Assembly (NCBI GenBank): GCA_017651265.1
Contig: JAGCDO010000067.1
Span: 1 to 64,000, forward strand
Direction of reading: 5' to 3'
DNA from: Prevotella sp.
GTDB lineage: Bacteria; Bacteroidota; Bacteroidia; Bacteroidales; Bacteroidaceae
Length of the DNA: 64,000 nucleotides
Of the stretch, positions 27,934 to 38,300 are shown piece by piece (positions within the stretch are counted from its first letter, which is position 1; each line of letters opens with the position of its first letter). The notes beneath the pieces are model-generated. The model worked only from the letters and a program-made list of their open reading frames with translations, had not been told where the DNA came from and did not search any database. Position numbers and translations under genes: made by a program.

Positions 27934-27939
27934 TAGCGG

Positions 27940-28677
27940 ATGAAGGAAGAACGTTATTTCTACGTCCCTGACGCTTCTTCGCGAACGGAACTACCCGAAG
28001 AAGAAGCCTTGCATGCGGTGAGAGTGCTCCGCATGAAGGGAGGCGATGAGATGTTCCTCATGGATGGCGAGGGAGTGTTCTATCGTGCTGTCGTAACGAT
28101 AGCGGCCACCCGCCGCTGTTTCTATGATATCGTGGAAGCAATTCCGCAACAGCGCGATTGGCGCGGACGCATACATATTGCCATGGCTCCTACCAAGATG
28201 ATGGAAAGGGTGGAGTGGTTTGTAGAGAAGGCCACGGAGATCGGCATTGATGAGTTCAGCTTCCTGTGCTGCAGTTTCTCAGAAAGACGGATACTTCGAG
28301 TACAACGTCTGGAGAAGATCGTGGTCTCTGCCGTAAAGCAGAGCAGAAAACCATGGAAACCTGTTGTCAACGCAATGGTTGATTTCCATGACTTTATCCG
28401 TCAACCGCGTGAAGGACGGAAGTTCATTGCACATTGTTATCAGGAGTTTGCTCGAGAGGATTTGTACCAGATCCTGCAACAGCCGGAGGTGGCACAGGCA
28501 GAAGATGAGATCACGGTGCTCATAGGACCAGAAGGTGATTTCTCTGTCGAGGAGGTAAAGGAGGCCATGGCTCAAGGCTACCGCAGCGTTTCTCTGGGAA
28601 AGGAACGGTTGCGTACGGAGACGGCTGCCCTGTCGGCAGCGATGATGGGACATCTATCCCGAAGAATCATAGAATAG
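27940..28677 (+). CDS. rsmE: 16S rRNA m3U1498 methyltransferase
   Basis: A 245-residue SPOUT-fold enzyme that methylates N3 of U1498 in 16S rRNA with S-adenosylmethionine. The N-terminal PUA-like part begins with FYVPDASSRTELPEEEALHA. The C-terminal SPOUT knot shows VLIGPEGDFSVEEV at about residue 190 and SLGKERLRTETAALSA near the end, which bind the cofactor. Translation may be coupled to the transporter upstream (6-bp gap). The next gene begins 4 bp later. Confidence 0.95.
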   Translation: MKEERYFYVPDASSRTELPEEEALHAVRVLRMKGGDEMFLMDGEGVFYRAVVTIAATRRCFYDIVEAIPQQRDWRGRIHIAMAPTKMMERVEWFVEKATEIGIDEFSFLCCSFSERRILRVQRLEKIVVSAVKQSRKPWKPVVNAMVDFHDFIRQPREGRKFIAHCYQEFAREDLYQILQQPEVAQAEDEITVLIGPEGDFSVEEVKEAMAQGYRSVSLGKERLRTETAALSAAMMGHLSRRIIE

Positions 28678-28681
28678 ACAA

Positions 28682-29893
28682 ATGATGAAGAAAACACTTC
28701 TTTTGATAGGGGCAGCATTCGTTATGCTGCTCTCATCATGTTCAGAAAAAGAATATACCGATGTGATTCCACGTGGAAGCACAGCACTGATGAGTATGGA
28801 TCTGCAGCAGACCGGTACGGATGTGTTGCAGTCGTTGATCGGATTATCTGATACGCAAGACTGTGGTATTGACATTTCCGCTAAGCTTTATCTCTTTGAA
28901 TCACCCGATGGGAACATGGGATTGGTAGCGAAGGTCAGTGATGCTGACAAGTTGGAAGGAATAGTGAACGATTTATCAGAAACAGGTGTTTGTCAGAAGG
29001 TTACCCAACGAAAAGATGTTCGTTTTACCTTGGTGAAGGAGGCATGGGTGATGGGCTTTGACGACCATGCCGTGATGCTGATGGGACCGATTGCTTCTGC
29101 TCAGCAAACGCAGATACAACAGCAGATTACCCGCTATCTGAAACAAGATGAAAGACAGGGAGTCACTGAGTCGAAGATGTTTCAGAAACTCGATTCCATC
29201 CGTTCAGCCATGGCTCTTGTGACACAGGTGGCAGCCTTACCAGAGCAGTTCACTGCTCCCTTTATGTTAGGAGCACCCAAGACAGCCGACGCTTCGCAGG
29301 TTTTACTTGAGGCAGAACTGCAAGTGCAGGACCAGATGCTGGTGATTCAAGGTCAGACCTTCTCGTTCAACCAGCAGATAGATAAGGATTTGCAGGAGAC
29401 AGCCACCCTGTTCCGTCCGATGGAAGGAGCCTTCCTGAACCGTCTTGGAACCAATACACCCTTGTCGTTCCTCACCAATGTGGAAGGTAAACGTTTCCTA
29501 CCTGTCCTGCAGCAGAACAAAGGACTGCAGTCGTTACTGACAGGTGCGAAGTTCACCATAGACATCAATGAGGTAATTAACTCTGTGGAAGGTGATATGC
29601 TCCTTTCCTTCTCGTCGTTCGGTGACGGGAATGGTAGAATGGCGATGCATGCACAGAGAGGGGAGAAGCCAGACTACTATTACAGCAACGGAGAAGAAAC
29701 GACGCCAGAACAGTCATCACAGGTACTCACCGAATTGTTAGGTGGTCAGCGTTTAGCGATGGTTCTTCAACTGAATGCGCTGGGTGATGAGTTTGCCACC
29801 ACTGTTAGTGGATTCCTGAAGCCGTTGTTCGGTGATCTCTCCACCATTGTATATGTGATGTGTGTTCCTGAGAAAGGAAACCAACAAGAATAG
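28682..29893 (+). CDS. DUF4836 family lipoprotein
   Basis: A 403-residue protein with a lipoprotein signal (lipobox LLSSC at about residues 16-20), so it is attached to a membrane by its cysteine. The rest matches the Bacteroidales DUF4836 family in its beginning (DVIPRGSTALMSMDLQ) and overall length; its function is unknown. It is followed after 8 bp by an ABC ATPase and a permease gene. That suggests a role at the envelope linked to that exporter, which is an inference from position only. Confidence 0.8.
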   Translation: MMKKTLLLIGAAFVMLLSSCSEKEYTDVIPRGSTALMSMDLQQTGTDVLQSLIGLSDTQDCGIDISAKLYLFESPDGNMGLVAKVSDADKLEGIVNDLSETGVCQKVTQRKDVRFTLVKEAWVMGFDDHAVMLMGPIASAQQTQIQQQITRYLKQDERQGVTESKMFQKLDSIRSAMALVTQVAALPEQFTAPFMLGAPKTADASQVLLEAELQVQDQMLVIQGQTFSFNQQIDKDLQETATLFRPMEGAFLNRLGTNTPLSFLTNVEGKRFLPVLQQNKGLQSLLTGAKFTIDINEVINSVEGDMLLSFSSFGDGNGRMAMHAQRGEKPDYYYSNGEETTPEQSSQVLTELLGGQRLAMVLQLNALGDEFATTVSGFLKPLFGDLSTIVYVMCVPEKGNQQE

Positions 29894-29901
29894 TACTGAT
29901 T

Positions 29902-30546
29902 ATGAATACGATACAATTTAAATATGTCATTCCGCAGGTCTTTGCTTCCCGTGAAGAGCAGAACAGTGATGTGTGGCAGCAGGATATAACCTTCGAGAAA
30001 GAGAAGGTCTATCTGATAGAGGCCGAGAGCGGAAAGGGCAAGAGCACGTTTTGCAGTTATCTGATAGGCTATAGGCACGACTACTCCGGTCAGGTGTTGT
30101 TCGATGATATCGACGCAAAGGGACTGAAGGTGGCCGACTGGACCAACATCCGTCAGCAGCACATCAGTATGTTGTTCCAGGAACTCCGTCTGTTCCCCGA
30201 GCTGACTGCCATGGAGAATGTGCTCATCAAGAACAACCTCACGGGATATAAGACGCGTGAGGAGATTATCAGCTGGTTCGAGATGTTAGGCATACCCGAC
30301 AAACAAGACGTGAAGATCGGTCGTATGTCATTCGGTCAGCAGCAGCGTGTGGCCCTGATGCGCAGTCTGGTGCAGCCTTTCGACTTCCTCGTTGCTGATG
30401 AGCCAGTGAGTCATCTCGACGACCAGAACGCCAGTATCATGGGCGATATCATGATGCAGGAAGTGCGCCGACAGGGTGCCGGACTGATTGTTACCAGTAT
30501 CGGCAAGCACATGGACCTCAACTACGACAAGGTCGTACAATTGTAA
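29902..30546 (+). CDS. ABC transporter ATP-binding protein
   Basis: A 214-residue cytoplasmic ATPase of the LolD/MacB-like class. The Walker A loop reads AESGKGKSTF, less usual than GPSGSGKST but with the critical GKS(T). The signature is MSFGQQQRVALMRSL and Walker B is FLVADEPVSHLDD. The permease partner follows after 19 bp. The pair probably moves a lipoprotein or hydrophobic substrate, or drives an envelope process. Confidence 0.88.
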   Translation: MNTIQFKYVIPQVFASREEQNSDVWQQDITFEKEKVYLIEAESGKGKSTFCSYLIGYRHDYSGQVLFDDIDAKGLKVADWTNIRQQHISMLFQELRLFPELTAMENVLIKNNLTGYKTREEIISWFEMLGIPDKQDVKIGRMSFGQQQRVALMRSLVQPFDFLVADEPVSHLDDQNASIMGDIMMQEVRRQGAGLIVTSIGKHMDLNYDKVVQL

Positions 30547-30565
30547 TTAAGTTATCTTGCAGATT

Positions 30566-31768
30566 ATGAATTTAGTTTGGAAACTTCTCCGACAGCATAT
30601 CAGTATCCCGCAGCTGGCCGGCTTCTTCTTAGCCAACCTGGTGGGTATGTTCATCGTGATGTTAGGCGTGCAGTTTTACCGTGACATCCTGCCCGTTTTC
30701 ACCTCTGAAGACTCCTTTATGAAATCCGACTTCCTGATCATCAACAAGAAAGTAGGTATGGGTAATGCACTCTCAGGACATAGTCATGTGTTCAGCGGTG
30801 CCGAGATGGGAGAGTTGGAGAACCAGTTGTTTGTCGAGAAAACAGGCAAGTTCACACGGGCCCAGTACCAGATACAAGCTTCGTTAGGCATCAACGGACA
30901 GAGCATGATGAGTACGGAACTGTTCTTCGAGAGCGTTCCCGATGAGTTCGTGGATGTATCCACCAAAGACTGGCAGTATGTTCCGGGTGAGAGCAAGACC
31001 GTTCCTATTATCCTTCCGCGTTCGTACGTGAACATGTATAACTTCGGCTTTGCCCGCAGTCATCATCTCCCGGCCATCAACGAGGGGGTGCTGAACATGG
31101 TGGATGTGGTGATCCGTATTCGCGGTAATGGTAAGGACGCCGACATGAAGGGTAGGGTGATCGGTTTCTCCAACCGTCTGAATACCATTCTTGTACCTGA
31201 AAGCTTCATTGAATGGAGTAATGGCGAGTATGCACCGACAGAAGAACCGGAGACCACCCGTTTGATTGTTCAGGTGTCTAATCCTACCGATCCTGCCGTG
31301 GCACAATACCTGGACGATCATGGCTATGAACTGGAAGAAGACCGTTCACAAACGGAGAAGATGGTTTATTTCCTGAAGATGATTGTGGCCATCGTGCTGA
31401 TTATCGGTCTGGTTATTTCCATCTTGAGTTTCTATATCCTCATGCTCAGCATATATCTTCTTTTGCAGAAGAATGCCGAGAAGCTGGAGAACCTCTTGCT
31501 GGTGGGTTATTCGCCGTCAAGGACAGCCCGTCCCTACCAGTTGCTCACTTTAGGTTTGAACATCCTGGTGTTCATCCTTGCCTTGGGTGTGCTCTGGCTG
31601 GTAAGATGCTACTATATGGAGATTGTCGAAACGGTCTATCCCGAGGTTGATGGCGGTACGATGTTGCCCGCCGTCCTCGTGGGTCTGCTGCTTCTGTTGC
31701 TTGTCTCCATTTTCAATCTCTTTGCTATCCGCAGGAAGGTAATGCGTATCTGGAAACGGGAAGAATAA
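30566..31768 (+). CDS. FtsX/LolE-like ABC transporter permease
   Basis: A 400-residue membrane protein with one helix near the N-terminus (AGFFLANLVGMFIVMLGV). A large periplasmic domain (about residues 40-270) follows, and then three helices at about 275-395, the MacB/FtsX layout. It pairs with the ATPase upstream. An in-frame TTG at 30557 would add three residues; the ATG at 30566 is chosen. Substrate unknown. Confidence 0.85.
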   Translation: MNLVWKLLRQHISIPQLAGFFLANLVGMFIVMLGVQFYRDILPVFTSEDSFMKSDFLIINKKVGMGNALSGHSHVFSGAEMGELENQLFVEKTGKFTRAQYQIQASLGINGQSMMSTELFFESVPDEFVDVSTKDWQYVPGESKTVPIILPRSYVNMYNFGFARSHHLPAINEGVLNMVDVVIRIRGNGKDADMKGRVIGFSNRLNTILVPESFIEWSNGEYAPTEEPETTRLIVQVSNPTDPAVAQYLDDHGYELEEDRSQTEKMVYFLKMIVAIVLIIGLVISILSFYILMLSIYLLLQKNAEKLENLLLVGYSPSRTARPYQLLTLGLNILVFILALGVLWLVRCYYMEIVETVYPEVDGGTMLPAVLVGLLLLLLVSIFNLFAIRRKVMRIWKREE

Positions 31769-31829
31769 GTGATATAAATCATTTTTCCGTTGTTTTTCCC
31801 CTTCCAGATGCAGATTATTCCCGATTGTG

Positions 31830-31861
31830 TTTGGTGGAATGTATTATTTTATATACCTTTG
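31830..31861 (+). promoter_or_regulatory. Promoter of the first TonB-dependent receptor
   Basis: TTTG at 31830-31833, 20 bp, TACCTTTG at 31854-31861. The leader to the ATG at 31925 is about 57 nt. Confidence 0.75.
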
Positions 31862-31924
31862 CATCGTCATTTTTAATGGCGAGTAATTATTATTATTTAT
31901 TTCAACTTCAACTCTATTAAAAAC

Positions 31925-34900
31925 ATGCAGAAAAGATTGTTCTTTCTGATGGCTATGATGCTGATGATTGTTTCATCGGCCATGGCACAGGTGACCACTT
32001 CCAGCATGTCCGGTAAGGTGACTATCGGATCAGCTGCAGGTGAAGAAGTAATTGGTGCGACCGTACAGGCGGTTCATGAACCCTCAGGTACGCGCTACAC
32101 AGCTGTCACGAATGTTGACGGTCGTTTTAACATCCAGGGTATGCGTACCGGTGGTCCGTATTCAGTAACGGTAAGCTACATCGGTTTCCAGACAAAGACC
32201 CTGAAAGGTATCACACTCGAGCTCGGTGAGACTTACAATCTCCAGGTGTGGCTGTCTGAAGACGCCAACGAGTTGGCCGAGGTGGTAATTACTGGTAAGG
32301 CCTCTAAGTTTACGGCCGAGAAGACGGGTGCAACCACCAACATCTCTAACAAGATGATGAATGAGCTGCCCACCGTTAACCGCTCTATCAGCGATATCGC
32401 CCGTATCTCTCCCTATGCCAATGGCATGAGCTTCGCAGGTGGTGACGGTCGTAGCACGAACTTCACCCTGGACGGTGCTAATTTCAACAACAACTTCGGT
32501 CTGAGCCCTAATCTCCCCGGTGGTGGTAACCCCATCTCTATGGATGCTATCGATGAGGTTCAGGTAGTTGTTGCTCCCTTTGATGTTCGTCAGACCAACT
32601 TTATTGGTGGTGGTATCAATGCCGTTACCAAGTCGGGTACAAACACCTTCCGTGGTACAGCATACGTTTATCACAACAATGAGAATATGCACGGTAACCG
32701 TGTAGACAATATGTATATGACCGATCCGGGTAAGGATCGTCTTACTACCTATGGCTTCACCCTCGGTGGTCCGATTATCAAGAACAAGCTGTTCTTCTTC
32801 GTAAACTACGAGCACTCTACTGTTCCTACTGTTGCTACCCGCTGGCGTGCTTCTGACGACGGTAAGTATGACAAGGAGAACTATATCTCTCGCACCACCA
32901 ATTCCGATATGCAGAAGGTGAGCGAGCACATGAAGAGCAAGTACGGTTATGATACCGGTTCTTGGACCAACTTCCCCGCTGACGAGAGCAACGATAAGAT
33001 CCTGGCTCGTCTCGACTGGAACATCACCGACAACCACCATCTGGCTCTGCGTTACAACAACACGAAGAACACAGCATGGAACTCTGTAAACGGTAACTCC
33101 ACACAGGCCAGCTACCGTATCCGTCTCGACCGTATGTCAATCTACTCCATGGCCTTCGCCAACACCATGTACTCTATGGATAACAAGGTGCAGTCATGGT
33201 CAGCCGACCTGAACAGTCGTTTCGGTGATAAGATGGCAAACCAGTTGCTCTTCACCTATTCGAACATCGAGGATATGCGTGGCAGTGGCTCCAGTCTGTT
33301 CCCCTTCGTTGACATCCTGAACGGTTACACCGAGGCTGATGGTGTGGTTACCCAGACTCTCGAACCTTACATGTCATTGGGTTATGAGCTGTTCTCTTAC
33401 CTGAACGGTGTGACCAACAAGATCACGAACCTGACAGATAACTTCACGTATTATCTTCCCAAGCACAAGATCACTGCTGGATTCAGCTTCGAGCACCAGA
33501 CAGCCGACAACAGTTATCTGCGTGGTGGTACCGGTTACTACCGTTATCGTTCAGTCGATGACTTCCTGACTGGTGCTGCTCCTGAGACTGTTGCTATCGA
33601 CTACGGTTACAACGGTCGTCAGGCTACCTCTAACGTAACCTTCAACCAGATTGGTCTCTATCTGCAGGATGAGTGGAATATCCGCGACAACTTCAAGTTG
33701 ACCGCCGGTATCCGTTTCGACGACCTGCTGTTCAACGAGGATGATATCATCACGAATAATGCTATCCGCGACATCGACTTCGGTGGTCGTCACATCGACA
33801 CTGGTAAGTGGCCGAACAGCAATATTCAGATTTCTCCGCGTTTGGGCTTCACATGGGATGTATTTGGTGACAAGTCATTGAAGGTACGTGGCGGTACCGG
33901 TCTCTTCGCCGGTCGCCTGCCGTTGGTATTCTTCACCAACATGCCTTCTGCTTCTGCCATGATTCAGAACCGTCCGGTATTCAGCACCACCTACAACTCA
34001 GATGGTACTGTGAAGAGTCGTGACGCTGGTCTTGACAAGTTCGTAGGCGGTCTGGTAACTGATGTAGAGAAGATTCGTCAGCTGATGGGCGAGAGCGTTG
34101 CTCCTGCTAACATCACTCCTGAGCAGGGTCTCTTCCAGAAGAGTATCGCCGGTGTGGATCCCGAGTTCAAGATGCCGCAGGTATGGAAGTCAAGCATCGC
34201 TGTTGACTACCAGCTGCCCGTGAACTTCCCGTTCACAGCAACAGCAGAGTTCACCTACACCAAGAAGATCAACGATGTTCGTCTGGTGAACTGGAACGTG
34301 AAGGAAGACACCAGCGGTTGGGAGCGTTTGAAGGGCGCAGACAACCGTCTGCTCTATCCTGCCGACTTCGTGTACAACAGCAAGGTGAGCGATGCTTGTA
34401 TGCTCGTGAACACCAGTCGTGGTTACGGTTGGACTGCCAACCTCACCTTGAATGCTGAGCCTGTTGAGAACTTAAACATCATGGCTGCCTATACGCACAC
34501 TGTGATGAAGGAGGTTTCCGGTATGCCTGGTTCTAACGCTACCTCTGCATGGAACGGTCTTTATACCATCGATGGTCCTAACTTCGGTAAGGTACAGAAC
34601 TCACAGTACGTGATTCCTGACCGTATCATCGCCAATATCTCTTACAAGTATGGCAAGGAGCACTTCTCTCTGTTCTACACAGGCTATAGTCCTGCTGGCT
34701 ACAGCTTCTTCTACAACGGTGATGTCAATGGTGACGGTGTTGCTACCGACCTGATGTATATCCCCGCTAACGACAGCGAGATCAAGTTCACCGACGAGAG
34801 CGATCGTCAGCTCTTCTGGGACTTCGTTAATCAGGATAGCTACCTGAAGAATCACAAGGGTGAGTATGCTGAGGCTTATTCTGCCCGCGCTCCCTTCGTT

Positions 34901-35209
34901 CATCGCTTCGACTTCCGTTGGGCACACGACTTCGACCTGAAGGTAGGCAACACCTTGCACAAGCTGCAGCTGTCAGCCGACTTCATGAATATCGGCAACC
35001 TGTTCAGTTCACGCTGGGGTGTTGAGAAGGATATGGTTGGCTCGTTCAGCGGTCAGTTCCTGAAGGTTGACAAGGTAGAGAACGGTGTTCCTTACTTCTC
35101 TATGCGTAAGGATTCTGATGGGAATACTCCTAAAGAGACCTGGAGCCACATCCATGAATACAACCAGTGCTGGAAACTGCAGATTGGTGTGAAGTATTAT
35201 TTCAACTAA
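31925..35209 (+). CDS. TonB-dependent receptor with carboxypeptidase-like regulatory domain (1)
   Basis: A 1094-residue outer-membrane protein. A signal peptide (MQKRLFFLMAMMLMIVSSAMA) leads into a carboxypeptidase regulatory-like domain at about 25-110 (VTNVDGRFNIQGMRTGGPYS). The plug domain follows at about 130-250 (VDGANFNNN-like FTLDGANFNNNFG, VTKSGTNTFRGTAY), then a large beta-barrel ending in WKLQIGVKYYFN. It takes up or binds a ligand at the cell surface, powered by TonB. No SusD partner lies beside it, so glycan import cannot be assumed; the Oar-like subgroup is the nearest resemblance. A paralog follows directly. Confidence 0.9.
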   Translation: MQKRLFFLMAMMLMIVSSAMAQVTTSSMSGKVTIGSAAGEEVIGATVQAVHEPSGTRYTAVTNVDGRFNIQGMRTGGPYSVTVSYIGFQTKTLKGITLELGETYNLQVWLSEDANELAEVVITGKASKFTAEKTGATTNISNKMMNELPTVNRSISDIARISPYANGMSFAGGDGRSTNFTLDGANFNNNFGLSPNLPGGGNPISMDAIDEVQVVVAPFDVRQTNFIGGGINAVTKSGTNTFRGTAYVYHNNENMHGNRVDNMYMTDPGKDRLTTYGFTLGGPIIKNKLFFFVNYEHSTVPTVATRWRASDDGKYDKENYISRTTNSDMQKVSEHMKSKYGYDTGSWTNFPADESNDKILARLDWNITDNHHLALRYNNTKNTAWNSVNGNSTQASYRIRLDRMSIYSMAFANTMYSMDNKVQSWSADLNSRFGDKMANQLLFTYSNIEDMRGSGSSLFPFVDILNGYTEADGVVTQTLEPYMSLGYELFSYLNGVTNKITNLTDNFTYYLPKHKITAGFSFEHQTADNSYLRGGTGYYRYRSVDDFLTGAAPETVAIDYGYNGRQATSNVTFNQIGLYLQDEWNIRDNFKLTAGIRFDDLLFNEDDIITNNAIRDIDFGGRHIDTGKWPNSNIQISPRLGFTWDVFGDKSLKVRGGTGLFAGRLPLVFFTNMPSASAMIQNRPVFSTTYNSDGTVKSRDAGLDKFVGGLVTDVEKIRQLMGESVAPANITPEQGLFQKSIAGVDPEFKMPQVWKSSIAVDYQLPVNFPFTATAEFTYTKKINDVRLVNWNVKEDTSGWERLKGADNRLLYPADFVYNSKVSDACMLVNTSRGYGWTANLTLNAEPVENLNIMAAYTHTVMKEVSGMPGSNATSAWNGLYTIDGPNFGKVQNSQYVIPDRIIANISYKYGKEHFSLFYTGYSPAGYSFFYNGDVNGDGVATDLMYIPANDSEIKFTDESDRQLFWDFVNQDSYLKNHKGEYAEAYSARAPFVHRFDFRWAHDFDLKVGNTLHKLQLSADFMNIGNLFSSRWGVEKDMVGSFSGQFLKVDKVENGVPYFSMRKDSDGNTPKETWSHIHEYNQCWKLQIGVKYYFN

Positions 35210-35236
35210 TTCCTCATTCCACATCCAACTATAATA

Positions 35237-35274
35237 AAAAATCGGGTATCGCTTGGCGGTATCCGATTTTTTTT
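35237..35274 (+). terminator. Terminator between the two TonB-dependent receptors
   Basis: A 16-bp stem with two or three G-T pairs (35237-35252 with 35256-35271) around a 3-nt loop, followed by T residues. The TATCTTTG promoter box of the next gene begins at 35276. Confidence 0.85.
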
Positions 35275-35283
35275 CTATCTTTG
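35252..35283 (+). promoter_or_regulatory. Promoter of the second TonB-dependent receptor
   Basis: CTTG at 35252-35255, 20 bp, TATCTTTG at 35276-35283, overlapping the terminator of the previous gene. The start codon is at 35312. Confidence 0.65.
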
Positions 35284-35311
35284 TCCCAAATAATTCAACA
35301 AACTAATACCT

Positions 35312-38300
35312 ATGCAGAAGAGATTGCTTTTATTCATGGCGTTGCTGCTGACATGTTCGTTGGCTGTAATGGCGCAGGTAACCACATCGAGTATGAGTGG
35401 TAAAGTAGTGATGCAGGGCTCTGATGAGGAAGTCATCGGTGCTACGGTGCAGGCTGTTCATGAACCTTCTGGAACGCGTTACCAAGCCGTAACGAACGTT
35501 GAAGGACGTTTTAACATCCAAGGTATGCGTACTGGTGGTCCTTATTCAGTAACGGTAAGCTACATCGGTTTCCAAACAAAGACCTACAAGGGAATCAACC
35601 TTCAGCTGGGTGAAACCTACAACCTTTCTGTGGTGATCTCTGAGGATGCCAATGAGTTGGCCGAAGTGGTGGTTACAGGAAGGGCTTCGAAGTTCGCTGG
35701 TGAGAAGACAGGTGCTTCGATGAACATCAACAACGACCAGATGATGTCTATGCCGAGCATCGGCAGAAGTCTGACCGATGTGGCTAAGCTTTCTCCTTAT
35801 TCCGGTGGCGGAACCAATCTGGCTGGTGCAGACCCCCGTTCCACGAACTTCACCGTTGACGGTGCTAATTTCAACAACAGTTTCGGTCTTACCTCCAACC
35901 TCCCTGGTGGCGGTACACCTATTTCCATCGATGCCATTGAGGAGATGCAGGTGGTGATTGCACCGTTCGATGTTCGTCAGACCAACTTCATTGGTGGTGG
36001 TATCAATGCCATTACCAAGTCGGGTACGAACGAGTTCAAGGGCTCTGCCTATGGCTACTATCGTAACGAGGATATGCGTGGTAATAAGATCAGGGGCATT
36101 GACTTAGGAGAAAGGGCTACCGATGAGGTTAAGACCTACGGCTTCACCCTGGGCGGTCCGATCATCAAGAACAAACTCTTCTTCTTCGTCAACTACGAGA
36201 AGGAGCTTACCGCCAAGCAGGTGGTACAGTATCGTGCCCGAGAGGATAACGAAACGCCAGGCGCTTATATTTCGAGAACCAAAGCTTCCGACATGCAGCT
36301 TGTATCAGATTATCTGAAGAACAAGTTCGGCTACAACACCGGATCATGGACCGACTATCCCGCATCCGACTCAAACGAGAAGTTCATGGTGCGTCTCGAC
36401 TGGAATATCACCGATGCTCATCATCTGGCCTTGCGTTATAACAAGACGAAGGTGGTTGACTGGCGTACATGTAATGCCAGCTCACACGATGTGGTGGCCA
36501 AGGCAACCAAGTTCAACGACAGTCGTATCGGTCCTAAGTCAATGGCGTTCGCCAATAGTCTTTACTATTTCCACAACGATGTGGAGTCGTTCTCTGCTGA
36601 TCTGAACAGTCGTTTCGGTGAGAAGGCTTCTAACCAGTTGCTGTTTACCTACTCAGATCTCAACGACATGCGCGATACCAACTCCGATAACTTCCCGTTC
36701 ATTGATATCTTGTACGGTAAGGACTCTTCCGGCAAACAGGTTTACGAGCCCTATATCAGTGCTGGTTACGAGCTGTTCAGTTATAACAACGTGGTGGATA
36801 CGAAGACCACCAACCTGACTGATAACTTCACTTATTATGCAGGTGCCCATAAGCTCACAGCAGGTTTCCGTTTCGAGCATGTTGCCGCTAAGAACAACTA
36901 TATGCGTAATGGTACGGGCTACTACCGCTTCAATAGCTTGGACGAGTTCTTGAACGGCGCAGCTCCTAATGCCATTGCCTTTACCTATGGCTTCAACGAC
37001 GATCCGAGTCCTTCGAGCATGGTACGCTACAACCAGCTGGGAATCTATCTGCAGGACGAATGGGATATCCTTAAGAACCTGAAGCTTACCTATGGTGTAC
37101 GTGCTGAGAACATCGCCTTTAACGAGGATGATATTGAGCGGAACACTGCTATCTACGACCTTGACTTCAATGGTGTTCGCATCGATACCGGTAAGTGGCC
37201 CGACACGTTCTGGCAGTTCTCACCCCGCGTGGGCTTCACTTGGGATGTATTTGGTGACAAGAGTCTGAAGATCCGTGGCGGATCAGGTCTGTTCCAAGGT
37301 CATTTCCCGTTGGTATATTTCACCAATATGCCTGGTAATGCTAACGTGTTCCAGCTGAACTACGTAGCAGGTTATAGCGATGGCAATAAGGCTTATGCCG
37401 ATGGTCTGGGACGTGATCCTGTGTATGTGGAGAACAAGATCCAAGGACTGGCTGGTCGTCTGCTGGGTATGGAGGAGCTACGTGAGTACTTCGAGGTGCC
37501 CAAGACCAACGAGCGCCATGTAGCCGATCAGAATATTACGGGTGTGTCATCCGACTTCAAGATGCCGATGGTATGGAAGTCGAGCATTGCCGTAGATTAT
37601 CAGTTGCCCGTATCTTTCCCCTTTACGGTAACGGGTGAGTTCATCTACAACCAGATGATCAATGCCGTGTATATGGATAATATCAACGTCAAGGATGATC
37701 ATCCTGAGAATATGGCGCATTTCAATGGTGCTGACGACCGTGTGAAGTTTAGCAACAGCGATCTTTATTATACGGGAAAATACGCCGTCATGCTGAAGAA
37801 TATCCATAAGGGCTATGGTTATACCGCCAGCATCCAGATGAACGCTGAACCCATCAAGAACCTGAAGCTGATGGCTGCCTACACCAAGACCGAGAGCAAA
37901 GAGGTGTCGGGTCTGCCGGGACAGAATGCTGTCTCTACTTGGACCAGTACAATCACCGTGGACGGACCTAACAGTACCCGTATGCACCGTTCCAACTATG
38001 TGACACCCGATCAGGTGATTGCCTCGCTCGACTATTTCATCCCCTATAGGGTGTTTGGTACAGACTGGGGTACTCGCATCAACGTGTTCTACAAGGCTTA
38101 TTCCGCAAGTAATGGTAGTTACCTTTACACCTCCGATTTCAATGGTGATGGTGTGAATAACGACTTGATCTACATTCCTGCCAACGATGGCGAGATCCAG
38201 TTCAAGACTGAGGCTGACCGCATCGCTTTCTGGCGCTTCGTAGAACAGGATGACTATCTGAACAGTCATCGTGGAGAGTATGCAGAGGCTTATGCCGCCC

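Noticed and set aside
32162..33040. Long antisense frame inside the first TonB receptor gene
   Set aside because: It is a by-product of codon bias; its translation is low-complexity Val/Thr/Gly/Ile-rich and there is no promoter.
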